Assembly: GCA_951799405.1 (NCBI GenBank)
Contig: OX637362.1
Location: forward strand, 13,750,493-13,814,492
Reading direction: 5' to 3'
Source of the DNA: Agapetus fuscipes
Lineage: Eukaryota > Arthropoda > Insecta > Trichoptera > Glossosomatidae
DNA length: 64,000 nt
The position numbers were made by a program, and so were the translations under genes. The notes below the pieces were generated by a model that saw only the letters and a list, made by a program, of their open reading frames with translations, had not been told where the DNA came from and ran no database searches. Shown piece after piece: positions 11,084 to 22,400 of the stretch. Each line of letters opens with the position of its first letter. Within the stretch, counting starts at the first letter, position 1.

Positions 11084-11579
11084 TAAATTTCTTCAGATAT
11101 ATGTTGATACCCTCTCTTCAATAAAAAAAAATGAGTAAAAAAACTTAAATGAGGAAGACTTGGTTGAAGGGTTTTTCTTTACTTTCGTTTTTATTCTCTT
11201 TTTCAGTACAAGTTACAGGTTACAGACAGAATCGGTCTTCGGGCCAACAGGCCGACAAACCTTGTGACAAATTATTCCCTTTTTATACAATAAAACACAT
11301 AAATTTTGTTACAGTAAATCCGGCTCGGCCGGTGTCTTGCCGAACGCCGGCCAATCAGCGTGTAGGGTTAAGTTTTGTCAAGGAGTTCGACGGATGGCGA
11401 AATTCAGGGCCTGCACAAAAAAGTGTGCCGTATCAATGTATACCTAAATGTAATGAGGTCGGGATCATAGATAAGTATACTATAACATTGAAAAGGGCGC
11501 GAAAATAATCCTTTATTCGGCCGGATTCCTTCCAAATCTGAACGCCAGAGGCGCTAGTCTCTCATTCATTCAAAAGCTT
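11084..11579. other. Spacer with no recognised gene
   Basis: About 500 bp separate the hAT-type element from the next MITE. A plus-strand open frame at 11149-11508 (119 codons) has no recognisable domain, and its codon content looks like chance. I see no supported gene here. Confidence 0.4.
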
Positions 11580-11751
11580 GCCCGTTCCCACTTATCGGGT
11601 GTCGGATTCGTATATTGATCGGAAGTTCCATTGGCAGAACATTATGTATGGAGCTATTCACACTTGTCGGAAACCGATTTTGTCCGAAATGCCATGCAAC
11701 TGGAACCTCCGATGAATATACGGATCCGACACCCGACAAGTGGGAACGGGC
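11580..11751. mobile_element. Short MITE with long inverted ends
   Basis: This is a 172-bp element whose ends mirror each other for about 50 bp, beginning GCCCGTTCCCACTTATCGGG at the left, with a G/A change at the right. It has no ORF. No clear target duplication is seen, so the superfamily is open. Confidence 0.65.
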
Positions 11752-11794
11752 TCTTATTGCATGCTGTAAGCGTGTTGTTTTACCTAATACTTAC

Positions 11795-12960
11795 TTACTT
11801 ACTTCTTTCTTCGGCTCATAAGCCTTGAAGGCTCAGGGCCTCCCGCACCACAATCCTCCAGGACTCTCTGTCTTGTGCAGCTTCCCTCCATGGTCCCCTC
11901 ACTCCCAGAATTTCGGCATCGGCTTCAATGTTGTCTGCCCACCGCATCCTGGGACGTCCGAGTGGTCTAACACCTGAAGGGGCACCATCCAAGACTGTTC
12001 TAATGATCCTGGAGTCCTCTGCACGTGCTACATGCCCGGCCCACTGGAGTCTTCTTGATTTCATTACCGACACTATGTTAGCATCTTGAAACACGGACAT
12101 CAGCTCCGCGTTGGTCCGGATACGCCACCTGTCATCTTCAAATACAGGTCCGAGAATGCGACGAAGCATTTTGTTCTCAAAGACCTAGAGAGATTTTTCT
12201 TGTTTTTGAGTCAGACTCCAGGCTTCGCATCCGTACAACACAACTGGCCGAACAATGGAAGTGTAAATCTTGAATTTTGTGGAGCGGGATAGCCATTTTG
12301 AGCACAATAGCCCTCTAAGGCCAAAAAAATCATTATTGCCGGAGTGAATTCGGGTATGTAATTCTGAGGATAGGATATGTTTGTCATTTATAAGGGTACC
12401 CAAGTATTTGAATGAATTGCAGTTCTTAAACTTGTAATTATCTACATTCAAATCTTCTTGAATATCCCGCCGCGCCACAGGCAAGTATTCAGTTTTCCCC
12501 TCATTAATTCTCAATCCTATCCTCCTTGCCATTCTCTCCATTGGTAAGAAGAGCGCCCGGAGCTGTGCAGCGTTCTCTCCCAGAAGCACCACATCATCCG
12601 CATATCCCAGCAGCCTAATGGTACTTCCTATGGTGATTCCACCATACACAGGTTTGGTTTCTCTCACAACCTTTTCTAAGGCTAGGTTGAAGAGCAATGG
12701 AGAAAGGGCGTCACCCTGCTTTAGGCCTGAACTGATCTCAAAGGGATCCGAGACCTGTCCCTGCAGCAGTATTTGAGCTCTTGAATTTTCTATGGATATC
12801 TGAACCAGTTTGATGAGTTTTCCAGGAAATCCATAGTCTCGTAAAACGCTCCACAGCCCCAAACGATGCACTGAGTCATAAGCAGTCTTGAAGTCGACAA
12901 AAAGGCAATGAGTATCTTGAGCATATTCCCACTTCTTCTCTAATATTTGCCTCAAAGAAA
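11795..12960 (-). mobile_element. LINE family C, 5'-truncated, RT C-terminal half
   Basis: This is a minus-strand non-LTR retrotransposon fragment. From 12955 down it encodes RT palm motifs FVDFKTAYDSVHR, GLKQGDALSPLLFNLALE and GYADDVVLLGE (the catalytic ADD box), then the thumb region ending SIVRPVVLYGCEAW. A break near 12180 is followed by a second block (12169-11816) with LQWAGHVARAEDSR and GRPRMRWADNI, the usual C-terminus. The tail at its left end is an AAGT repeat (read on the minus strand, about 11796-11812). Residues resemble RTE-like LINEs, but I do not fix the clade. A short relative lies at 47520-47765. Confidence 0.75.
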
Positions 12961-13600
12961 AGATCTGGTCCGTTGTGCTCCGATTCCTTCGTTTTATTTC
13001 GTATTCGATTGTTTTAATGCGAAATAAAAAATAAACCTAATAAGAAATTGGTTGAATCTGCGAAATAATTCAAAGAGTTAATAATCATTTTACTTGGGTT
13101 CAATAAAAACAAAACGATTTTAACAATTGTTCAAATCATCCAATTCAGTTTGACCGACATATTCGAGTACACTTTCATAATATGAAAAATATTCAACTTT
13201 AACAGTATTTTCACAAAGTAATTTCCATTGAGTAATAACATGGGTAATTACACAACAATAAATATTTCCTACAATTAACATTAGTATAAATGTGTATTTC
13301 TATTAAAAATATGAAATTGTTAGTTTCGTCTTTGGCCGACGAGTATCAAATAAATGCTGTAAGCTAGCAAAATTTCCCCAAATTGAATGTTCGGACCTCA
13401 TTACCTCCATTATGTTCACAGACCCAACCAAAGCTCTGAGCTCGACAACATATCGCACGTTTAATAATAAAGAGCAATAACTCGAAAATTGGGAAAATCG
13501 AGATTTTGTAATTAAACGCAAGAAGAATAGGTAGAATGCGACAGCCGTTCAATTTGGACGAATATGACCGAGATAAAACATCGGTCGCCTTTTTCATCCC
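12961..13600. other. AT-rich spacer, nothing recognised
   Basis: This stretch lies between LINE C and the left LTR. It is AT-rich with scattered short open frames, none with a recognisable domain. Its last four bases, TCCC (13597-13600), are the target duplication of the LTR element. Confidence 0.4.
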
Positions 13601-13862
13601 TGTAACGAGATGAGTTTGTTTGTTTGGTAGAATGGAACATTGTATTTAAATTTGAATGGAAAAAGGAAAACAAAAGAATGCAGAAAGAGGGAAGAAGCTT
13701 GCCTGGCGTGAGAGCCACAAGCATGTGTAATTAAGAATAATTAATATTATTGTGCTGTGGTTTATTGTGTATACATTGTGAAAGGAATAAAAGTAAACAT
13801 ATTAAAGTGGCTGTTACATTATTAATTGTGTCAATCAGCAGGACAGAGGAAAAACCCTCACA
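13601..13862 (+). repeat. Left LTR
   Basis: This is the 262-bp long terminal repeat with TG...CA ends. It contains an AATAAA-like signal (GGAATAAAAG) near 13781. The same sequence recurs at 19057-19318. Confidence 0.9.
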
Positions 13863-14326
13863 TTTTGGCGCCCAACGTGGAAGAAAAAATCTGTAAATGA
13901 AATTCCTATGAAGAAAATTTTTCACAAACAAAAACAAATGACAGTCGATTTCAACAAATGACATTGAAAACAATACAATATATGAAATAATTAAAATTGG
14001 ACAGATTTATGGTTGTGAAAGCATCAACACGTTTAAAATGTTTTAAAAAACTCAACTTATACAATTTATAACAAGAAATTGCAAGATTTCAAAGGCGGTT
14101 TTGAAAATATTGAAGGTGAGAGAATTCAAATTACCTACACTACGTTCAGAAGAAATGAAGATTTAAAAATCGAACGTCCCAGAAGAAAAAAGATTGGACA
14201 TGAACCAGTTTGTTTCAAATCAGTTTAGATAAATATATATAGATGGTGTTATATTTAATTTGTATGAAAAAATTTTTTTCAATGAAATGATTTTTTTTAA
14301 TTGCATAAATTGAAAATATACAGCAA

Positions 14327-15269
14327 ATGACGAAATCTAAAAAAATAAATAATAAAAAGGATTTAGAAAGTAACACAATGGAGTCCATAAATTTTGATCC
14401 TCTCAAATTAAAAATATCTTTTAATGGTGAAAGTGAACCAAATGAATTTATAATAAGGTTAGAAGAATTAGCCAAAGTCTACAAATTAAATTTAGATTAT
14501 TTGGTAGAGTGTATGCCTATATTTTTAACAGATTTTCCGTTAACTTGGTACAGAGCAATTAATTGTGAATTTGATTGGAAAATTTTTAAAACCAAATTCT
14601 TACAACAATTTGAAAAATATGACTTTCAAAGGAATCTTAAGTTAGAAACTTTAAATATGGTACAAGGTCATGATAATGCATCTGTTTATATTTTAAAGGT
14701 AAAATCAAAAAATAATTTATTAAATAAAAGAATGCATGATAAAGAACTTATGGACATAATAATTCATGGATTGTCAGAAAAATATGCAACTTTACTGACA
14801 ACATCTGAAATTAAAAATACAGAGGAATTATCTACAATATGTAGCAAGTTTGAATCATTTATAAAATTTAATGAATGTAAAAATTTAAATGTAATGAATG
14901 ACATAAAAGAGAAAAATGTAATGCAAAAATGCAATTTTTGTAATAAATTAGGACACGATGAAATACATTGTTGGACTAAAAATAGAAAATTAGATTACAT
15001 ACAGAATAAATGTAGAAGTTTCACAAATAATATAGTATGCCACTTTTGTAATAAAAGAGGACATGTGGAAAGAAATTGTTTTATAAAAAATGGAAATTTT
15101 AAAAAACACAGTAATCTGTTACTCATGTAAGCGTACAGGACATGTACAAAAAGATTGTTTTGTTAAAAATAAAAAAAGTGATTATACAGACAAAACAAAA
15201 ATGAACAGAAATATAAATATACAAAACAGAAAAAATACGACATACAATAGTAATTCAAAAAACTTGTAG
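14327..15269 (+). CDS. LTR element gag-like protein, third zinc knuckle out of frame
   Basis: The 267-codon ORF 14327-15130 starts at ATG. It has a capsid-like charged and aromatic N-terminal region (FLTDFPLTWYRAI, QFEKYDFQRN) and two CCHC zinc knuckles near residues 201 (CNFCNKLGHDEIHC) and 238 (CHFCNKRGHVERNC). It then ends at a stop. A third knuckle (CYSCKRTGHVQKDC) follows at once at about 15117-15160, but in the +1 frame, which stays open to TAG at 15267-15269. The frame switch lies next to TTTTAAAAAACAC near 15097-15110. It may be a one-base indel in this copy, a sequencing error in a homopolymer, or a frameshift site. The protein packages element RNA in cytoplasmic particles. Confidence 0.75.
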
Positions 15270-15321
15270 ATAGTCGGCCTTCAGTACAAACACAAAAATC
15301 AGAAATGAAGAGCTGGCTTAA

Positions 15322-18300
15322 TTTCATTCAAATTTTAATAAAAATTATCAAATTGCACCACTCATTTTTGCTAAACAATTTGATAAAAGACCATTTTTAA
15401 CAGTAAATATTGAGAACAAAAATTTTACAGGTTTACTAGATTCAGGTGCATCTATTTCTGCAATCAATGAAAAAACATTTGATTATTTTTTACAAAGAAA
15501 TTACAAAATTATAAAAACCCATGATAATATCTCGTTAGCAAATGGTAAAAATATAAAAATACTTGGTAAAATAAATTTAGAGGTAAAATGTGACAATCAA
15601 ATAAAACATGTAGATTTTTATGTTTTACAAGGTTTACAACAAGACATAATTTTTGGAATAGATTTTTGGATAAAATTTGAATTAGAACCGAGTTTAATAA
15701 GTAAAATTACATATTCAAATAGCAAAAATATTAGTGAATTAGGTAAAATTACAAATAGAACTAAATTAACAGATAACCAATTACAGCAATTAAAAACAAT
15801 AGAAAATGATTTCAAGGACATCTCTTATGAAAAAATAGGCTTAGGATGCACAAACCTCATTGAACACAGAATTCAGACAGAAGGTCCTCCAATAAAACAA
15901 AAGTATTATCCACTCAGTCCAGCAAGACAGAGACAGGTTAACACAGAGTTAGATAAAATGTTAAAAGAAGGTATAGTTGAACAATCCAAATCTTCGTGGT
16001 CCAGTCCTGTTGTGATTGTAATTAAAAAGGATGGAAGGCCTAGATTTTGTTTGGACTCTAGAAGACTCAATGAAGTAACAAAACGAGAAAACTATCCTAT
16101 TCCAAATTTAAATCAAGTTTTAGCAAATTTACGAAATGCCAAATATATCTCTTCAATAGATTTAAGCAAGGCGTTTTGGCAAATTCCACTAGAAGAATCG
16201 TCCAAAGAAAAAACTGCCTTCGTCGTACCAAATAGAGGGTTGTTTCAATTCACAAAAATGCCGTTCGGTTTAAAAAATTCAAGTTCTGAAACACAGCGTT
16301 TATTAGACAAATTATTTGGACCTAAATTTGATACTAACATATTTTGTTATATCGATGACTTAATTATTATTAACGAAGATTTCAATTCACATTTAAATTT
16401 ATTAAAACAAGTTAAAAATATATTACAAGAAGCAGGGTTAACGGTAAAATTTTCAAAATGTGAATTTTGCAAAGATAGTTTAAAATATTTGGGATACATT
16501 ATTGATGAAAATGGATTAAGGCCAGATTCAAATAAAGTCAAGATTATAGAGGAATATCCTTCACCGAAAAATGTAAAACAACTACGAATGTTTTTAGGTT
16601 TGGTAGGATTTTATAGAAAAGTTATACGAAACTGCAGTGAGATATCATATCCACTAAATAAATTATTGAGAGGTAAAAAAGGTCAGAACAATTTTAATTG
16701 GTCAAAAGAATCTGAGGATGCATTTAATAATTTAAAATTAGCCTTAAGCACAGCCCCTGTATTAATATGTCCGGATTTCACAAAAGATTTTTTTTTACAC
16801 ACTGATGCCAGTAAAAATCAAGTAGCTTCAGTATTAAACCAAAATATCAATGGGTCCGAAAAGCCAATAGCATATTTTTCAAGAAGTTTGACAGTTAGAG
16901 AACAAAACTATTCGACATCAGAACGTGAGCTTCTTGCCATTGTAGAGTCAATTGAACATTTTCGATCTTATCTAGATGGGATGAAATTCAAGGTAATAAC
17001 TGATCATATGGCATTAAAATTCTTGAATAAAATATCAAATCCAACAGGTAGATTAGCAAGATGGGCCATGAGACTTTCACAGTATGAATTTGAGATTGAG
17101 CATAGAAAAGGGAAAGAACATACAGTGCCAGATGTATTATCTAGGATTCCTGGTACTAAAGAAATGGAAGTAATAAATTCAAATATTGCAGATCCTTGGT
17201 ATAATAATATCGCAGAAGGATGTACAAAAACACCACACAAATACAAAAAATTCAAAATGGTAGATAATAAATTATTTAAACTAATAAATGATGATAATCC
17301 TTTCACAGAGGAATATAATTGGAAAGAGATACCTATTATAGACAATAGATTAACTATAATAAAGAATCATCATGATAATGGACATGTAGGTATTTTTAAA
17401 ACTTATAAATACATATCAAGATGTTACTATTGGAAAAATATGTATGCAGATATAAAAAGTTTTATAAATAAATGTCAAAAATGTAAAATGTATAAGCCGA
17501 ATAATTTACCTCCAGCAGGAAAAATGGAAAATAGAAAAAGAGTGGATAGACCGTTAAAAATGCTGAGTATTGATTTGATAGGACCATTACCAAAATCAAG
17601 TACGGGCTATATACATATATTATCAATAATAGATGTTTTTACCAAATATTGTTGGTTATTTCCTTTAAGAAGAGCTACTACAGAAGAAATAGTAAAATTA
17701 ATAGAAAATAAAATATTTTTAACAGAAGGAGTACCGCAAACGATAATAACAGATAATGGAAAGAATTTAAAGTCTAATGCATTTAAAGATTTTATGTACT
17801 CATATGGAGTACAGAAAATATTTTATACAACTTTATATACTCCCATGTGCAATAATGTAGAGACATATAATAGAACAATAGGATACACATTAGCTATTTT
17901 TGTTGAAAATGAACAAAGAAAATGGGATACTTTTTTAGATTCAGTACAAAGCATAATAAATAATACAGTCAATTTAGCAACAGGATACACACCTAATGTA
18001 TTAGCAAGAGGTAGGGAGATTGTACTAAATGGTGAAATTCATGGTGAAATAGTAAATGATGAAATAGAATCAAAGGAAGAATTAGATAAATATAGAGATA
18101 TGCATAAAGATAAAATGAAGGAATTAAACACATTATACAAAATTGTAACAGAAAATTTATGGGATGCATATAATAAAAATGCAAATTATTATAATAAAGG
18201 TAGATCAAATCGTGTCTATGATCAAGGGGATATTGTATGGCGTAAAAATTTCATACAATCAAATGCAGGGAAATACTTCTGTACAAAGTTGGCTCCAAAA

Positions 18301-18414
18301 TTTGTCAAAGCCAGAATAGAAAAGAAAGTTAGCAAGATAGTCTATGTATTAAAAGATATAGACACAAATGTTATAAATAAATATCACATCAAGGACATAA
18401 TCAAATTAGATTAA
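15322..18414 (+). CDS. LTR element pol polyprotein (PR-RT-RH-IN)
   Basis: One frame is open from 15322 to the stop at 18414; the first ATG in that frame is at 15958, so normal expression must come by frameshift or fusion to gag. Aspartic protease: LLDSGASIS near 15430. RT: IDLSKAFWQIPL near 16160 and the catalytic YIDDLIIIN near 16346; the usual MPFGLKNAP box reads MPFGLKNSSS. RNase H: LHTDASKNQVASV near 16795. Integrase: HHDNGH and CQKCK zinc residues (17368-17485), then catalytic D in LSIDLIG (17570), D in ITDNG (17750) and E in NNVETYNRT (17860). No internal stop was seen. The protein makes and integrates the cDNA copy. Confidence 0.88.
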   Translation, partial: FHSNFNKNYQIAPLIFAKQFDKRPFLTVNIENKNFTGLLDSGASISAINEKTFDYFLQRNYKIIKTHDNISLANGKNIKILGKINLEVKCDNQIKHVDFYVLQGLQQDIIFGIDFWIKFELEPSLISKITYSNSKNISELGKITNRTKLTDNQLQQLKTIENDFKDISYEKIGLGCTNLIEHRIQTEGPPIKQKYYPLSPARQRQVNTELDKMLKEGIVEQSKSSWSSPVVIVIKKDGRPRFCLDSRRLNEVTKRENYPIPNLNQVLANLRNAKYISSIDLSKAFWQIPLEESSKEKTAFVVPNRGLFQFTKMPFGLKNSSSETQRLLDKLFGPKFDTNIFCYIDDLIIINEDFNSHLNLLKQVKNILQEAGLTVKFSKCEFCKDSLKYLGYIIDENGLRPDSNKVKIIEEYPSPKNVKQLRMFLGLVGFYRKVIRNCSEISYPLNKLLRGKKGQNNFNWSKESEDAFNNLKLALSTAPVLICPDFTKDFFLHTDASKNQVASVLNQNINGSEKPIAYFSRSLTVREQNYSTSERELLAIVESIEHFRSYLDGMKFKVITDHMALKFLNKISNPTGRLARWAMRLSQYEFEIEHRKGKEHTVPDVLSRIPGTKEMEVINSNIADPWYNNIAEGCTKTPHKYKKFKMVDNKLFKLINDDNPFTEEYNWKEIPIIDNRLTIIKNHHDNGHVGIFKTYKYISRCYYWKNMYADIKSFINKCQKCKMYKPNNLPPAGKMENRKRVDRPLKMLSIDLIGPLPKSSTGYIHILSIIDVFTKYCWLFPLRRATTEEIVKLIENKIFLTEGVPQTIITDNGKNLKSNAFKDFMYSYGVQKIFYTTLYTPMCNNVETYNRTIGYTLAIFVENEQRKWDTFLDSVQSIINNTVNLATGYTPNVLARGREIVLNGEIHGEIVNDEIESKEELDKYRDMHKDKMKELNTLYKIVTENLWDAYNKNANYYNKGRSNRVYDQGDIVWRKNFIQSNAGKYFCTKLAPKFVKARIEKKVSKIVYVLKDIDTNVINKYHIKDIIKLD

Positions 18415-19056
18415 AAAAAAAAAAAAAACATATTTTCATGTGTATGAAAAATTTGAGGTGATGCATGATACGGTGAAAGTTGATATAAAAGTGATCAGTG
18501 AAAGAATGAATTATGAAACATTGCATGAATGAAGGTATGAAACATAAATTAAACAAAGTATTACATATGAAGGTAAAGTTTTTAAAAAAATTGATGGACT
18601 GATAAATTTATTAATGAAAAATAAATTTGAAATAAATTTAAATATTGGGAAAGATGTGATACATGTTTAAAAAAAAAAGTTATTTTAATGAATTGATTAA
18701 TAAACTGGTGAATGTTTATTATGTATTGTTATTTGATTATTTTGAATTGTTGAATTAAGTATTTAAAAAAAAAAAAAACAAATATTTGTTTATAATATTG
18801 AATATGAAATTTGTGTAAAAAAAAAAAATATATATTAATTTTAGTATGAAAATAATTGGTATTGTTAAAAAAGGTATTAATGACTGAATAATGTATCAAA
18901 AACAGGTTTTTTTTTTTATTTTCATATTTTTGAAATTTATCCTTAAAATAAAACAAAATATGTGGCGCCGGCTGAGCATTATGATACATTATTTACTCAT
19001 TGTAAAAGAAAAAAAAAATTGGGAATGTTTTTTTTTATGAGAGGAAGGAGGTGTAT

Positions 19057-19318
19057 TGTAACGAGATGAGTTTGTTTGTTTGGTAGAATGGAACATTGTA
19101 TTTAAATTTGAATGGAAAAAGGAAAACAAAAGAATGCAGAAAGAGGGAAGAAGCTTGCCTGGCGTGAGAGCCACAAGCATGTGTAATTAAGAATAATTAA
19201 TATTATTGTGCTGTGGTTTATTGTGTATACATTGTGAAAGGAATAAAAGTAAACATATTAAAGTGGCTGTTACATTATTAATTGTGTCAATCAGCAGGAC
19301 AGAGGAAAAACCCTCACA
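19057..19318 (+). repeat. Right LTR
   Basis: This is the second 262-bp LTR, same ends and apparently same sequence as 13601-13862. It is followed directly by the target duplication TCCC. Confidence 0.9.
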
Positions 19319-19432
19319 TCCCATACAAGTTGTACTGGTTGTCTAAACTTCAAACGTGATTTCCCAACATTCTTATTTTTTTAGTTATTGCTTTTTATTA
19401 TTAAGCGAGCGATATTATGCATGGTGTATCAT

Positions 19433-22400
19433 TTAACCAGTTTGAATAATGATGATGGCATAAGAAGTGATGGAAGCGATCAGCGACACGACGAATGCTT
19501 TTTGTGCCAGGAAGAGATTGTTGCTGTTAACGTGAGGATCTCTATCTGAGAAGATGTTCCTGAAGGTTTTGAGGAGACGGCGCGGATGAGGAGCTGAAAG
19601 AAAATAATTTGTTGCAATGAATAATAATGTTTATCAAAGCTTGTTTTGGTACAAAATACTCCAGTTGATATGCGATAAGCTAGTATTTTATGGTGTAGTT
19701 ATCGACGGGCACAGACGGTACCTTTCTGTTTCTGTTCTGATCATGCATGCATGCACTATAATAGATAGGTTCCTACTGTCCTCTCTTAAGCACTTACCCC
19801 AGTTTCCTTTTTGCATTGAAATTTTGAAGGCGAGATTATTAATTTCATCAATCTTATTTCTTGTTTGTCCAAAACACAATACCGGCATGACGAGTAGAAC
19901 CAAGTTACAAAAACTCCAAATTAAGTTGACTACGTTCATGAACAAGTTGCTGAAACCCTGAAAAAATAGATAAGTCTTATCAAAAAGTGCACATTGCATT
20001 ATATCCCTATTATATGTGCTCCTTGTAAGAGTTTCTATTTTAGCCATTACTACAATATTTTAAGAACGCATCTTTTTGTCCACTAGAAGTCGCGCTCTAA
20101 AGAAAAGAAAAAACTCATCAATATTCTTCAAAATGCCACATCTTTATCGGTAACCCGCAACATCTTTAGAAAATCACACGACTGGCCCAGTAGTAATGAA
20201 ATCGACTTATAATAAGACAGAGTATGATGACTTTACTTTGTCAGCTACAAGTGACTGACACATCTATAATAAATCTATAATCTAAGTTGCAAGGATATAT
20301 TCATTTAAAGCTCTCAGATGTATGCCCACAAACCAACAAGTGTAGTTCGCGCTTACAAATGCTGAATGTGTACTTACAAATAAAATCCAAACCTCAAATG
20401 AACATAAGCCCCACAACTTTTGCCGACCTTCCCTGAAACAGGGGTGACATTGGCAAAGTGAACCATTTTTTACAGTATGGGTGGTCAGCCTCAAACCAAC
20501 CTATAAGTCAAGGAATATGAATAATAAATTACATTTAAATATAAAAAAGAACAAAACCTTACAAAGAAATCTATACAAAAAAAGTCAAAAATTTCCTATG
20601 CAAAAAATGTAGCAAATGAATACACCAACATTAGAAATCAACATTGCAGATTAGCCGCCACTTTTTCCTGTCCTTGCATACTTCTTTTATTTCATCCAGA
20701 GTCATAACCTTTTTCATACAAGTCCTCCTTTTATTATGACTCTGGATATTCCATTCACTCGCTATTTCGAAAATTTGGTCCATCCATACCTTTCTCGGTC
20801 TTCCTCTTCCACGACATCCATCTATTCTAGCAACATATACTTTCTTCGTCAATCTTTCATCACTCATTCTCTCCATGTGCCCGAACCATCTTAACATACT
20901 TCTTTTAATCTTCACTTTCACACTTTCCCTTACACCACATTCCTCTCTTACAAAATCATTCCTCACCCTGTCACTTCGTTTTTTCCCAATCATACTTCTT
21001 AGATAGTCCATTTCTACTGTATGGACTTTACTAATTTCCCTTTCAAGGTTGGCACTAGTATACCACCGTGCACCGCCAATCTAACATTTTTTGAGAGATT
21101 TGCGATGCAAGCGGTCGCACCCAGTACACACCTGCCTTTCATTATTCTTCTTTCAAATTCACCGGCCATTCTTCCATCTTTTTCAAACTTACTTCCCAAA
21201 TATACAAACTCATTTACGACATCAACATTCATTCCATTAATTTTAAATTCATAATTCATATTTTCATCATCTCTTTCAAAAATCAAAACTTTCGTCTTTC
21301 TTGCATTCAACTTCAAATTATTACCTTTCAAAGCTTCGTTCAATCTAGAGAGCATCATTTGCAATTCCACTGCTGAATCAGATACAAGGACTGCATCATC
21401 CGCATACAGTAGAACGCTTACTTTGCTCTCTCCTATCATTAATCCACAATCATCAAGTCTAGCATCTCGAACACACTTGTCCATGACTATGGTAAATAGC
21501 CATGGGCTCATCACACATCCTTGCCTTACACCCTTAAAAACTTCAAACCATTCACTATACTCACCATCAATACGAATACAGGCCATACTATTCTCATAGT
21601 TCGCATGCACCGCATTGAGTAGAGCTCCATTCACTCCGTATGCTTTCAAAACATCCCACAACATACCTCTGTCCACTGAGTCAAAAGCCTTTTCCAGATC
21701 CACAAAGGCCGTGAATAGTTTCCCCCTCACCGACACTTGTTTTTCAACAAGTTGTCGTAGAGTGAAAATCTAATCAACACAGCCTCTACCGGCCACAAAG
21801 CCGGACTGTATATCGGAAACCCTTTTGCTAGTAGTCAGAATCACATTTTTTATAATCACCTTACAGAAGACTTTTCCTGGTATACTGAGTAGACTGATTG
21901 GTCTGAAGTTCTGACAGTCTTTTTTGTCCCCTTTACCTTTGTAAATGGGAACAATGACTGCCTTCCTCCAATCCATCGGTACTACTCCTGCATTCACACA
22001 AAGCTTACATAATTCAAACATCCAATCTATCACACATTCACCTCCTGCTTTCAACATTTCACCATTTATACCATCAAACCCAGCAGACTTCCCATTCTTC
22101 AGACGTGAAATAGACACTTTCATTTCTTCTTTCAAAATCTTCAATTCATTCTCTTCATCTGTCTGTTGACACATGACCTGGATAATCTAAGAGTTACTAT
22201 TTTTCAGCCATCTGTGATTTCATAATTCGTTCGACCAGATAGACCAAAACCAGTCTATGGAGAGATTAACGGCCTTATTCATTCAATTGGTTGAGCCCAA
22301 AACCGGAGTTAAAACAACTTGTAAGTTTGGGAAAATCGAGCTTCTACTGGTTTAAAATTAAAACCTTTCTATGAATAAGGTGGTTTAAGTCTATCAAACA

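Larger units (their letters stand above)
13601..19318 (+). mobile_element. Complete Ty3/Gypsy-type LTR retrotransposon
   Basis: This is a 5.7-kb element with 262-bp direct LTRs at 13601-13862 and 19057-19318. The LTRs start TGTAACG, end CCTCACA and appear identical by eye. It is flanked by the 4-bp duplication TCCC (13597-13600 and 19319-19322). A primer-binding site (TGGCGCCCAACGTGG) lies 3 bp inside the left LTR at 13866, and a purine tract GAGAGGAAGGAGG (19039-19051) lies just before the right LTR. Domain order protease-RT-RNase H-integrase places it in Ty3/Gypsy. Equal LTRs imply a very recent insertion, in the 3' flank of receptor locus 3. Confidence 0.92.

Noticed and set aside
11149..11508. 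119-codon plus ORF
   Set aside because: No domain, no paralogue in the window and composition like the surrounding repeats; likely chance.
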